IMG/VR virus record: IMGVR_UViG_3300042384_000049
Location: 1 to 22,500 of that record
Reading direction: 5' to 3' (one strand)
Length of the DNA: 22,500 nt
Source of the DNA: a virus
Shown in pieces: positions 6,969 through 13,980 of the stretch (position 1 is its first letter; each line of letters opens with the position of its first letter). The translations under genes and the position numbers were made by a program. Under the pieces are notes generated by a model, which searched no databases, was not told where the DNA came from, and worked only from the letters and a program-made list of their open reading frames with translations.

Positions 6969-8003
6969 TTATTTGAATTTAGCGATTCTGGCAGCAATCC
7001 ATTCTTCCGGGCTACCACTTCTTTCAAAGCGGTTATACGCATCTCCTACCTTAGCCTTTGCGGGGGAAGAAGACTTCGCTGCACCAGCACCGTATGGGGT
7101 TGAAGATGGATTTACCTTCAACTTACTTCCCATCGCTGATTGCGTCTTGATCTTCTTGTTTCCGTAAATGGAACGAGAGGCGTGAGCCAAGATATATTCA
7201 ATTTGGAATCCGATTTCTGGAACTTGCGCTTTAATGCGGTCGATCAACGGGTCCGACACCAGTGCCTTGTAGCTCTTCCCAATCTCGGACTCTTCGTCTT
7301 GGATCTCGGGAACTTCACTCTTAGCTGCCTCTGAATACTGCTTGGACATCTCCTCATACTGGGCAATCTTAATAAGATGCTGTTGCTGGGCGGGGATGTA
7401 TTTAGTCAGTGCTTCTCGGGCATTCCGGTTTGCTTTCCGAATTTGCTTTTTGCTAAACTCTTTGTCGCCAACTACGATGATATCGTCAGGACCATAATCT
7501 TCATGTTCCTCGAGGATTTCATCAGTGGTCTCAAGCGTCCGTTCAAGCTCGTCATACTTTCCTTTGAGTGCTTCAAACGAAGCAACTTCTCGGAAAGGAT
7601 TCTCGTCTTGAGGGACAACTTTGACTTGCGACTGAGGCTGCGATTGAATCTTTTCCTCAAGGGCTTTTTTCTGCGCCGTCAATTCCCCAATTCGTTGGAG
7701 GAGGCGAGACTTACCCTTTTTGGCTAAAGATTGAATCTGCTCAGTTGTAAGAGACAGCAGGTCAATTTCGGACTCTTCTTCGGCTTCCTCCTCGGATTCC
7801 TCTTCGGTTTCTTCTTCCGATTCTGGCGACTCCTCGTCTTCTAGACTGGCAGGCTCTTCGTCAGCTTCGGGAGATTCCTCAGACTCTTCTTCGGGTTCTT
7901 CCTCTGGAGAGGTTTGGCGGGCCACACGTTGAGCTACAAGCTCCTCGAATGACAAATTAGACACCGATTCAATAGCTTCGGCGGTAGCTTCTGGATTACT
8001 CAT
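6969..8003 (-). CDS. Head scaffolding protein
   Basis: This 344-residue protein is strongly acidic and helical. Residues 33-80 are mostly Glu, Ser, Asp and Pro, and residues 81-125 begin a predicted coiled coil (EQIQSLAKKGKSRLLQRIGE) that continues through KGKYDELERTLETTDEILEE. The C-terminus is basic and Gly/Ser/Ala-rich, ending in EEWIAARIAKFK, as expected for the capsid-binding tail of a scaffold. It sits directly upstream of the major capsid gene, the standard place for scaffolds, which guide shell assembly and then leave. It is the first gene after the 238-bp non-coding gap with a terminator and possible promoter, so it probably opens the capsid operon. No protease active site was found. 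Confidence 0.85.
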   Translation of the reverse strand: MSNPEATAEAIESVSNLSFEELVAQRVARQTSPEEEPEEESEESPEADEEPASLEDEESPESEEETEEESEEEAEEESEIDLLSLTTEQIQSLAKKGKSRLLQRIGELTAQKKALEEKIQSQPQSQVKVVPQDENPFREVASFEALKGKYDELERTLETTDEILEEHEDYGPDDIIVVGDKEFSKKQIRKANRNAREALTKYIPAQQQHLIKIAQYEEMSKQYSEAAKSEVPEIQDEESEIGKSYKALVSDPLIDRIKAQVPEIGFQIEYILAHASRSIYGNKKIKTQSAMGSKLKVNPSSTPYGAGAAKSSSPAKAKVGDAYNRFERSGSPEEWIAARIAKFK

Positions 8004-8059
8004 AATGTTTGTTTAGAACGCCATTTACGCTCGGCGGTGCGTGTTCGTGAAGAATCAAC

Positions 8060-8081
8060 ACTATAATCATTAGTATGTCAA
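8060..8081 (-). promoter_or_regulatory. Candidate sigma70-type promoter elements before the capsid operon
   Basis: On the minus strand a perfect TTGACA lies at 8081-8076 and a TATAGT hexamer at 8065-8060. The spacing between them is only 10 bases, so they cannot be a normal pair; a 17-base spacer from TTGACA would land on TTGATT, a poor -10 match. The position, after a terminator and ahead of the scaffold gene, is right for a promoter. The exact start site is unresolved. Confidence 0.35.
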
Positions 8082-8109
8082 GCAGTTTAGTAAGGTATGG
8101 AAATTGACA

Positions 8110-8151
8110 CAAAAAAGAGGCCGCAGGGAAAACGAAAACCCTACGACCTCT
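8110..8151 (-). terminator. Intrinsic terminator upstream of the capsid operon
   Basis: On the minus strand bases 8151-8139 pair with 8128-8116 as a 13-bp stem closed by a 10-base loop (TTTTCGTTTT) and followed by a run of T residues (8116-8111). Two stem positions are C/A mismatches on the plus strand but G-U wobbles on the minus strand, which shows the working direction. It should end transcripts arriving from the portal and small-protein genes. Confidence 0.85.
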
Positions 8152-8226
8152 AGTATGACACAAACCACAAAACACGCGCTAACTACAGTGGTCAGACATT
8201 CACCAGCGCACGGCAACTAAAACACG

Positions 8227-8258
8227 AAGTTGAAAACGATGTCAACTATTTTCAACTT
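8227..8258. repeat. Perfect 10-bp inverted repeat over a gene end
   Basis: AAGTTGAAAA (8227-8236) and its exact reverse complement TTTTCAACTT (8249-8258) flank a 12-base loop. The stop codon of the 71-residue gene lies in the loop. There is no T-run after the stem, so it is not a classic terminator. It could protect the mRNA 3' end or be an operator for a dimeric protein. Confidence 0.5.
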
Positions 8259-8457
8259 CCAGCAACGACAGCAACTCGTCCAGTGTGGAAACACTTCCGA
8301 CGATTTTCATAACTTCGTTAGGCTCAACGCATTGGCGAAGGTCAGCAAAGAAACGCTCACGCTCGTCTCGGACAAATTGCACGATAGCCTTGAACTCGTC
8401 ACGATCAGAGAGAGATTCGACGGCTTGTTGGATGGTTGGTTTAGGTAGTGGGGTCAT
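8242..8457 (-). CDS. Small acidic hypothetical phage protein
   Basis: This 71-residue protein starts at ATG 8457, 4 nt after the stop of the DUF6496-like gene. The leader AATAAT before ATG matches that of the decoration gene. It is helical and acidic, with the N-terminal TPLPKPTIQQAVESLSDRDE, a middle KAIVQFVRDERERFFADLRQ and a C-terminal leucine-rich stretch STLDELLSLLEVENS that may form a short amphipathic helix. No known motif is seen. It is the last gene before the terminator, so it belongs to the portal-side transcript. A role as a small assembly or regulatory factor is possible but not shown. Confidence 0.65.
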   Translation of the reverse strand: MTPLPKPTIQQAVESLSDRDEFKAIVQFVRDERERFFADLRQCVEPNEVMKIVGSVSTLDELLSLLEVENS

Positions 8458-8461
8458 ATTA

Positions 8462-8647
8462 TTACTTACGCTTCTTGATTCCAGCTTCGGACATTGCGAT
8501 TGCGACCGCTTGTTTCCGATTTTTCGCCAATGGGGCTTTCTTTGGTCCTTTGGGATTCACTCCTGCATGAAGAGTCCCAGCCTTATATTCACCCATGACT
8601 TTCGCCACTTTGGTTTGTTTAGCGGCTTTTGTTTTTGGCTTTTTCAT
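8462..8647 (-). CDS. Small lysine-rich protein, DUF6496-like
   Basis: This 61-residue protein is very basic at both ends. After a Lys-rich start (MKKPKTKAAKQTKVAK) comes the pattern KVMGEYKAGTLHAG, then KKAPLAKNRKQAVAIAMSEA. I recognise this order (K.M.E.K.G.LH.G ... RKQA.AIA.SEA) from small phage and bacterial proteins of the DUF6496 type; the match is from memory and not searched. No function is established for this type that I can state. It lies in a run of tiny genes between portal and scaffold. Basic charge suggests nucleic-acid contact or packaging inside the capsid, as inference only. Confidence 0.7.
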   Translation of the reverse strand: MKKPKTKAAKQTKVAKVMGEYKAGTLHAGVNPKGPKKAPLAKNRKQAVAIAMSEAGIKKRK

Positions 8648-8650
8648 AGA

Positions 8651-8782
8651 CTACTTGCGTTTAGCTTTTTTCTTAGGCATGCGGCTCATCTTGATTTCAA
8701 TCTCGACGTAGCCCTTGCCTTTTTTGCCTTTGCCGTATTCTTTTTCTTCCTTGTGGCCGCAGCCATTTGATTTGCTTTTCAT
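8651..8782 (-). CDS. Tiny lysine/glycine-rich protein
   Basis: This 43-residue ORF fills the gap between two other small genes: ATG 8782-8780, 4 nt after the upstream stop, and TAG 8653-8651, 3 nt before the next ATG. It begins MKSKSNGCGHKEEKEYGKGK, has a beta-like stretch GYVEIEIKMSRM and ends in a Lys/Arg cluster (PKKKAKRK). Its tight fit between neighbours and its charge, like theirs, support it as a real gene. It has one Cys and one His near the N-terminus but no full metal-binding motif. Function is unknown. It could instead be a chance ORF in a Lys-rich segment. Confidence 0.5.
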   Translation of the reverse strand: MKSKSNGCGHKEEKEYGKGKKGKGYVEIEIKMSRMPKKKAKRK

Positions 8783-8786
8783 AGAG

Positions 8787-9029
8787 TTACTTCATTGATT
8801 TGCTTCCGCTACAACGCCATTTTTTACGAGACAGGCTGTTTGGTGAGTTCTTGTCGCTACGCCAATCGCCTTTGATGGCATTGGATCTAGCGCAATAGGC
8901 ATCGCCTTTGGCTGTGCCGGGACGAATCCTGTCACCGCCATCTGCGGCTTTACCAGCCTGCCCATACTTGACAGTCTTCTTGCGTCCAGTGTCAGGATTG
9001 GTGACTACTTTTTTGAACCGCTTCTCCAT
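8787..9029 (-). CDS. Small basic phage protein, DUF6321-like
   Basis: This 80-residue protein begins with a basic part (EKRFKKVVTNPDTGRKKTVK) and a Gly-rich linker, then carries a distinctive C-terminal motif: GDAYCARSNAIKGDW, a Pro/Asn spacer, and SLSRKKWRCSGSKSMK. I recall this YCARS ... LSR.KW.C.GSKS pattern from small proteins near portal genes in other phages (DUF6321-type), not checked by search. The two Cys residues are conserved in my memory of that pattern and might bind metal. Its ATG overlaps the stop of the HNH gene as TAATG, the same junction the portal has with the HNH gene, which suggests it originally followed the portal directly. Function unknown. Confidence 0.75.
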   Translation of the reverse strand: MEKRFKKVVTNPDTGRKKTVKYGQAGKAADGGDRIRPGTAKGDAYCARSNAIKGDWRSDKNSPNSLSRKKWRCSGSKSMK

Positions 9030-9121
9030 TATTGTTGCATCCCTTGGGTAGTCACGCCGCCCATTTGAGCGGGGTCGGTTCCGATACGGCCAATCTCAGC
9101 GTTCTGCATCTGTTGCATTTG
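9029..9121 (-). repeat. Second, diverged copy of the portal 3' end
   Basis: The last ~31 codons of the HNH gene align without gaps to the last ~31 codons of the portal gene at 9742-9834. By hand count about 69 of 93 bases match, and CCCATTTGAGC and CTCAGCGTTCTG (plus-strand reading) are shared exactly. The match includes the stop codon and the overlapping start of the next gene (TAATG). Confidence 0.85.
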
Positions 9122-9742
9122 GTGTGTTCTTATCCAGCTTTCTACCAATGCGTCACGCTCAATGATTTTTAATGGGTGAGGTATATTCGCTCTTTTGTTC
9201 AGGTTGTCAACAGCCCACAATGGCTGCAAGTTTGTGAAATGTGAAAACACAAGCACCTCGGCCTCGTTATTTGCAAGGCTTATTGGGAAAAAATGATCGA
9301 TATGCCACTCCCCTCGATTTGCCCAACTCATCCCTTTGGAGAATTGGTCTTCGATAAATTTTTTGCAAACCCATGGGTCGGCCCCAAGCATTTTCCTTGA
9401 GGAATTTGATCTATTGATTCCTTTTCTCTTCTTTAATGAAGCAAGTCGCATTCTGGTAAGGAACTTGATAGCATAAACAGGATCTGATTTCATGTTTTGT
9501 TTATGTCTATCGACTCGTCTTTTTTTCGCTTCAGGACGACTTTGGCTTTTAAAGCTTCTTTCTCTTATTTTTTTTGCAAAATCTTCATCCGATGCCATTC
9601 TGGCTTTGTTTTTCTCAGATATCGATTTTCTTCTTTTATCGAAAACGTCAGAAGTCACCCAATACTCGCCATCTGGATAAGTGCGACCACGTTGCACAAA
9701 AACAAGATTAGTAACTGGGTTTATGTCTCCGTATTTGGGCAT
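9029..9742 (-). CDS. HNH endonuclease fused to a copy of the portal C-terminus
   Basis: This 237-residue protein is a probable homing endonuclease. The N-terminus (KYGDINPVTNLVFVQRGR, then GEYWVTSDVF) and a basic middle part are followed by the HNH nuclease core: WHIDHFFPIS (residues 146-155, with H147, D149, H150) and FTNLQPLWAVDNLNKRANI (169-187, with N171 and N180). The natural end of such a protein would be near residue 207. The last ~30 residues, including QNAEIGRIGT and PAQMGGV, instead match the end of the portal protein upstream (21 of 26 residues by hand count). Both gene boundaries are TAATG. The coding sequence looks more A/T-rich than the portal. It cuts DNA in the family; its target here, perhaps the portal gene of related phages, is inferred. 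Confidence 0.88.
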   Translation of the reverse strand: MPKYGDINPVTNLVFVQRGRTYPDGEYWVTSDVFDKRRKSISEKNKARMASDEDFAKKIRERSFKSQSRPEAKKRRVDRHKQNMKSDPVYAIKFLTRMRLASLKKRKGINRSNSSRKMLGADPWVCKKFIEDQFSKGMSWANRGEWHIDHFFPISLANNEAEVLVFSHFTNLQPLWAVDNLNKRANIPHPLKIIERDALVESWIRTHQMQQMQNAEIGRIGTDPAQMGGVTTQGMQQ

Positions 9743-9834
9743 TATTGCGCCATGTCTTGTGTTCTTACGCCACCCATTTGAGCCGGGGTTGTTCCAATGC
9801 GACCGATCTCAGCGTTCTGGGCCTGTTGTAGCTG
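9742..9834 (-). repeat. Portal 3' end duplicated downstream of the HNH insertion
   Basis: This is the copy that ends the portal reading frame. It pairs with 9029-9121, about 0.71 kb away in the same orientation. The two copies flank the HNH body like a direct repeat. At roughly three quarters identity they are too different to be a recent duplication within this genome. Confidence 0.85.
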
Positions 9835-11808
9835 AAATTGGTAAGCCTCCATGTATTTCTGGAGACGACCACCAAACGCTTCGTCGGACTGTGCGCGTTG
9901 CATGATGTCCGGTTGCTGGACATACGCCTGCACCATCTGCATTGCGATCTGTGCGCCGTTGGGTTGCGCGGGAACCTCGATACCAGCAAAGATCTTCGCG
10001 AGGTCATCAGTGACGTTCTTGGCGACCTTCTGCTGAGCTTCCTCGACTGGTTGCAGAACGTAGTCCGCAAAGATCGGGTTGATGCTCGATGCGGTGAACT
10101 CAAGGAGCTTGTTGACATCTAGAACGCCATTGCGATCAAGTTGAACAAGTGACACCATGTTCTTGAGTTGCGTCTCCGCAGTCTCTGGGTCAGTGGTCAA
10201 CGAGTCAAATGACACCGTAATGCTGAAGTTCTCGTCGGGGCTACCCTTGGTCATCGTCTGGGGGTTGGGATTGCCAGTGACTTGGAAGAAGACCTCGTCC
10301 GGCCCCATGCGCTGATACAGCTTCCACGCCATCGTCAAAACATCACGGACATGATCGAGGAACTTGCCAATGTAGAATTGTTGACGCGCAGCCGTGAGCG
10401 GGTTCGTGAGATCAAGACCAACGGCGCGGTCTGCTTGCGCTCGCATAGACATCTCAGACTCAATGGAACCTTGGTCCATTTGGGGAACTGGTCCCCACGC
10501 AATCTCGCCAAGACGACGATAAGGAACGCGACGGCCCGGACCCCAATCGGAAGGAGGACGGCCAGCAGGATGCATCAGCGGCGGCAAGGTGGCCAACGAG
10601 GCTCGATCAATACGGCTATCACGTTCAGTTTTGATCTGCATTTGCGGACCACGGAGAATGTCGGAGAATGTTTGCACTTCATACATCCGCCTTTGGTCGT
10701 TCGCCAGTCGCGTTACAATGAACGGGTAGTCATCGTATCCATTGAGAAGCTCATGCTTTGCGTAGCCATCTGTAGTCGGGTGGAACACGGTGCAGTAGAT
10801 GCCCTCAGAACCGTCCTCTTCGTCAATCAGACGCTGGTAGCCATAGACCACCATAACAAGGTCGTTGTCGTCAGTGATAGGCAAGCGCGTCTGAGTCTTC
10901 ACCTTCTCCCCATCAAGATACATGGAGTCTTTCCCACGAAGATTTGAGATAGCGTGATCGACCCACTTCCGATCCCATCCCTCATTGGTGACTTTCTTCT
11001 CAAGCTCCTGAGCAGTCAGGAACGTGCGCCAAAAGATGTATGGAGCGCGTTGAGGGTCGGAAACATACGGAGGGAAGATGACCTCTCCATCCGGGGCGCA
11101 CGAATAAACAATCGGGCAATCAACGGTTTGACGAGGGAGGGGGATTTCAGCCATCCCGGTCTTCCGCATATCTCGGATTGCCTTCTTAGCTCGTTTGTTC
11201 GACAGGTCGGGGAATCCTTGTTGGATCAATCCCGTGAGCATCTCGTCATCGTTCCCGTCAATAATAAGGTTCGCTAGATCAGGGGATTGTTGGGCAATTT
11301 GGTCGATGGTGACTTGTTGCAGATATGTTCTTTTTTCTCGCTTCCATCCAACATAGGATACCATAATCCCCTTCTCTAGCAAATAGTTCGCACCCAACTC
11401 CATTTGGTTCTTGAAGTCAGGAATGTAGGTCGAGCGCATCCACTTAAGGAACGACGACACAACAGAAGCTCGCGGCATTGATGCCATAGACGTTGGGAAC
11501 GCCTTGATGTGGCTGCGCTGGAGGGCTTGGTCAAACAGAGACACATACATGTCAATCCGCTCACCAACCACGTTAACTTCTTGATCTGAAGCACCTTGCC
11601 ACGGAAATGCGTTTGCTCCGTTCTTGCGAAGATCGTCAGACTTGCCGTCCCAGATATTGCGCCGATCATTATATGACCTCAAGCAAGACTCAAAATAGTA
11701 TTCAAGATCGAGCAGGCATGTGTCATAAGCATTGGTCAGCACTGCAATATCAGGCTCTTTGTCTGCATAGACAAGCGACTCGTCTTCAATTTCTTGGGAT
11801 TCGATCAT
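9742..11808 (-). CDS. Portal protein (head-tail connector)
   Basis: This 688-residue protein forms the portal ring through which DNA enters and leaves the head. The frame is open from 11853, but ATG 11808-11806 is preferred because it overlaps the previous stop as ATGA. Typical portal features are the N-terminal part with NAFPWQGASDQEVNVV, the middle YDDYPFIVTRLANDQRRMYE followed by DILRGPQMQIKTERDSRIDR, then LPPLMHPAGRPPSDWGPGRR. A long helical C-terminal part is rich in Gln and Ala. The C-terminus QNAEIGRIGT.PAQMGGV also appears at the end of the adjacent HNH protein. The size fits podovirus-like or long-portal families. It is two genes downstream of the large terminase, as expected. Confidence 0.88.
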   Translation of the reverse strand: MIESQEIEDESLVYADKEPDIAVLTNAYDTCLLDLEYYFESCLRSYNDRRNIWDGKSDDLRKNGANAFPWQGASDQEVNVVGERIDMYVSLFDQALQRSHIKAFPTSMASMPRASVVSSFLKWMRSTYIPDFKNQMELGANYLLEKGIMVSYVGWKREKRTYLQQVTIDQIAQQSPDLANLIIDGNDDEMLTGLIQQGFPDLSNKRAKKAIRDMRKTGMAEIPLPRQTVDCPIVYSCAPDGEVIFPPYVSDPQRAPYIFWRTFLTAQELEKKVTNEGWDRKWVDHAISNLRGKDSMYLDGEKVKTQTRLPITDDNDLVMVVYGYQRLIDEEDGSEGIYCTVFHPTTDGYAKHELLNGYDDYPFIVTRLANDQRRMYEVQTFSDILRGPQMQIKTERDSRIDRASLATLPPLMHPAGRPPSDWGPGRRVPYRRLGEIAWGPVPQMDQGSIESEMSMRAQADRAVGLDLTNPLTAARQQFYIGKFLDHVRDVLTMAWKLYQRMGPDEVFFQVTGNPNPQTMTKGSPDENFSITVSFDSLTTDPETAETQLKNMVSLVQLDRNGVLDVNKLLEFTASSINPIFADYVLQPVEEAQQKVAKNVTDDLAKIFAGIEVPAQPNGAQIAMQMVQAYVQQPDIMQRAQSDEAFGGRLQKYMEAYQFQLQQAQNAEIGRIGTTPAQMGGVRTQDMAQ

Positions 11809-12092
11809 GATGCGTATTCGTAAAAGTCTTCGGGGTCGGCAGATACTAAGCACACTTTGATGCGCTTGCCAACAAGTTTATTTGATAGGCGGGAAGGGCA
11901 TTTTACCGGAACCGCTAGCCCATCCATGCGGACGATAACCCAGCTCGGGTTGTTGCAAACACGCATAACAATGAAATCATCATCAATTTGCTGCTCGATA
12001 AGGCTATCAAGACTGCATGGTGACTCGTCAATAATTAGCGTTTTCTTTGCAGGTCGCCCCCGTTTTGCTGCTTTAGCTGCTTGTTTTTTCAT
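11805..12092 (-). CDS. Small hypothetical protein between terminase and portal
   Basis: The start at ATG 12092, 1 nt after the terminase TAG, gives 95 residues; the frame stays open to 12215 but that would overlap the terminase. A GGGGG run 9 nt before the ATG could act as a weak ribosome-binding site. The protein begins with a basic stretch (KKQAAKAAKRGRPAKKTLII, containing an AT-hook-like RGRPAKK), then an acidic segment (DSLIEQQIDDDF) and a compact domain with FIVMRVCNNPSWVIVRMDG, PVKCPSRLSNKLVGKRIKVC. The AT-hook-like core suggests possible DNA contact, by analogy only. Its stop overlaps the portal start (ATGA), linking the two in translation. Confidence 0.7.
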   Translation of the reverse strand: MKKQAAKAAKRGRPAKKTLIIDESPCSLDSLIEQQIDDDFIVMRVCNNPSWVIVRMDGLAVPVKCPSRLSNKLVGKRIKVCLVSADPEDFYEYAS

Positions 12093-12093
12093 A

Positions 12094-13695
12094 CTAGTAT
12101 CCCCCAGACCCGTGAGTTGTAACAAATGATTGGCTATTGTCAACGTGATCGAGATTTGCAATGGCGGCGTAGCGACAAACATCAATTGGATCTTTCCACG
12201 CTTCCTTAAGCCCACCTTCGCCAGTGTATTCAGAGAGTGCTTGGATGATGTTCTCGCAGTCGCTGCTGACGTAGAAATGCGGTCTGTTTACGGAATCCAA
12301 AGGTCGAGCGGTATCCCACGACATCTTGCCGATCAATGCTTGAAGCCCATCGTCGATATCAAGCCCCGGTGCAGGAATACAAACCATGCCTGATTCGCTT
12401 AGGTCTTCAATGATCGAGGATGAACCATCCTGCACCTGATACTTTGCAGCCCCAAGGCGAGGGTCGATAAGGCGCTCAAATATCTCCTCGTCGCCCTCCA
12501 TCTCTTGAATTGCCTCGATGTAGTCACGAATACCAAAGCCTTGCCCCTTAGCTCCCGGCCCCGGCATCCACTTCCCGCTTTTCCATTCAGCCCAGTCGCC
12601 AACGTCAACTCCCGGCCATTCACGGTAAACCCAGAAGGTTCCGCTCTCGTCAATAGCAATCCAGCACATGAACCAGTTCTTCGCCCCAGCAGGGTCGATA
12701 ACGTGATAGCGCGTGATGTTTTTGGTCGGGATAGAGGACGGAGGAACCACGTTTACAACCTTGTTGAACTTGGGGAACTTGGTTGCATGGGACTTCATTG
12801 GAACCCCGTAGGCGCGGATCAGAATCTCCTCCCGTGTGCGTCCTGACAGCGTTTCTTTAATGCGCTCGTATCCGCCAAAAGCATTGTCCTGAGAGTGGAA
12901 GTAATGAACTGATGCGTTTAGCTTTTTGGACCGCTGGACGTATGGAACCAACTCGCCATTAAGGAGTTCCGCTGGTCTTGACTCGATAGTCGTTGCTCCA
13001 TCAAGATACTCTTTAATTACCTCAGTCCAGCCATCAATAGGCGTGAACGTCACCAGCATCTTCGCGTTTCTTGTAGCAAGACGAAACCTGAGTGTGTTGA
13101 TCAATTCTGGCCCTAAGAGGTATTCATCTGCCCATACACCGATGTTGTGCCAGACTGGATTCTTAGATCCAAGTTCCGCGCCCTCAAGGATAGTAGGGTT
13201 GTTCTGATACTGGGAATACGTTTTGAAAATGATTTGAGAACCGTTTGGAAGAATCAACGATGAGTCCGTGAAGCCAGTCTTCTTCTTGTAGGAGATGTAG
13301 GTGTTCGCGCTTGTCTGCTTGGTCTTGAGGTTCTCTGGCAACCAGTCCCACACGGCACTTTGTTGCTGGCGGATACTAACCTCGGAAGTTTGCGCGAAAC
13401 AGAAGATTTCAGACTTTGGGTTCTCGATAGCCGCACGGACAACGGAGAATGCGCCCCACTGCGTCTTGCCGCTGCGATTTCCACCTAGTGCTAGGATCTC
13501 GTTTACCTCAAATAGTTGTTCTTCAGCCTTACTCCAGTGTGGGAGCCTAAACCCATAGTGGTATGGATCTTTCTCGGCATTCTCAATCGCCTCATGGTAA
13601 ACCGAATGAAGCCCGATTAGCTCATCAGGCTCCATTTGCACCATCTCCTCATCGGTGGGTGGTGTTAGGATTGCGTGTTTACGCCAAATCATCAT
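12094..13695 (-). CDS. terL: Terminase large subunit
   Basis: This 533-residue protein is the motor that pumps DNA into the head and cuts it. The ATPase domain shows Walker A GGNRSGKT (residues 71-78), Walker B NIGVWADEY with D190 and E191, and a coupling motif TFTPIDG (216-222). The RNase H-like nuclease domain has acidic residues in VIDPAG (D334), LIDPRL (D411) and KDPIDVCRY (D502/D505 region). All key motifs are present and the length is normal, so the gene looks functional. Two ATGs lie next to each other at the start (MM). It is followed at once by a small gene and the portal. The packaging strategy (cos, headful or terminal repeats) cannot be deduced. Confidence 0.95.
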   Translation of the reverse strand: MMIWRKHAILTPPTDEEMVQMEPDELIGLHSVYHEAIENAEKDPYHYGFRLPHWSKAEEQLFEVNEILALGGNRSGKTQWGAFSVVRAAIENPKSEIFCFAQTSEVSIRQQQSAVWDWLPENLKTKQTSANTYISYKKKTGFTDSSLILPNGSQIIFKTYSQYQNNPTILEGAELGSKNPVWHNIGVWADEYLLGPELINTLRFRLATRNAKMLVTFTPIDGWTEVIKEYLDGATTIESRPAELLNGELVPYVQRSKKLNASVHYFHSQDNAFGGYERIKETLSGRTREEILIRAYGVPMKSHATKFPKFNKVVNVVPPSSIPTKNITRYHVIDPAGAKNWFMCWIAIDESGTFWVYREWPGVDVGDWAEWKSGKWMPGPGAKGQGFGIRDYIEAIQEMEGDEEIFERLIDPRLGAAKYQVQDGSSSIIEDLSESGMVCIPAPGLDIDDGLQALIGKMSWDTARPLDSVNRPHFYVSSDCENIIQALSEYTGEGGLKEAWKDPIDVCRYAAIANLDHVDNSQSFVTTHGSGGY

Positions 13696-13736
13696 TCGAT
13701 AACGTCTTTTCTAATTACATTCTCTTTGGTCATCAG

Positions 13737-13976
13737 TTATTTGCCTTGCCGGAAACGTGCTTCAGCTTGGCTTAATACGTTCTTGATTGAATCGCCCTCA
13801 AATACCAATATCCCATCAACTTCACCTAAACAAACGCATTGAGATGGATTTCCAATATGGAGTTTCCATTTACATTCGATGTCATTACCTGTCCACCGAT
13901 AAAGCATTATCTCCTCCTCTTGACCCATTAAAATCATAAGGTCTTTGATTCTCTTGTCTATCGTTTTTAAGTTCAT
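13737..13976 (-). CDS. Small hypothetical protein between terminase subunits
   Basis: With ATG 13976-13974, 4 nt after the stop of the putative small terminase gene, this gives 79 residues; the frame is open further to 14051 but would overlap that gene. It starts with a helical basic part (NLKTIDKRIKDLMILMGQEE), then a beta-rich centre (IMLYRWTGNDIECKWKLHIG, SQCVCLGEVDGILVFEG) and ends with a helix DSIKNVLSQAEARFRQGK. Three Cys residues (C46 area, and C.C) are present but do not form a full zinc motif. It may be a packaging accessory, given its neighbours. The family is not recognised. Confidence 0.65.
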   Translation of the reverse strand: MNLKTIDKRIKDLMILMGQEEEIMLYRWTGNDIECKWKLHIGNPSQCVCLGEVDGILVFEGDSIKNVLSQAEARFRQGK

Positions 13977-13980
13977 TGTC

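Larger units (their letters stand above)
8004..8241. other. Non-coding interval between two transcription units
   Basis: This 238-bp stretch is the longest gene-free segment of the window. No convincing ORF is seen on either strand. Reading on the minus strand it holds, in order, one arm of a 10-bp inverted repeat at the end of the upstream gene, an intrinsic terminator (8151-8110), a TTGACA hexamer (8081-8076) and the A/T-rich leader of the scaffold gene. It is therefore most likely the boundary between the packaging/portal unit and the capsid unit. Confidence 0.7.

Noticed and set aside
9029-9834. Intron or intein interrupting the portal gene
   Set aside because: The portal upstream already has a complete C-terminus and stop, no intron-fold or intein motifs were seen, and the HNH gene has its own start and stop; a free-standing endonuclease with a duplicated gene end explains it better.
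10282-10947. 221-codon plus-strand ORF opposite the portal gene
   Set aside because: It lies wholly inside the portal gene on the other strand and has no protein-like features; treated as a shadow.
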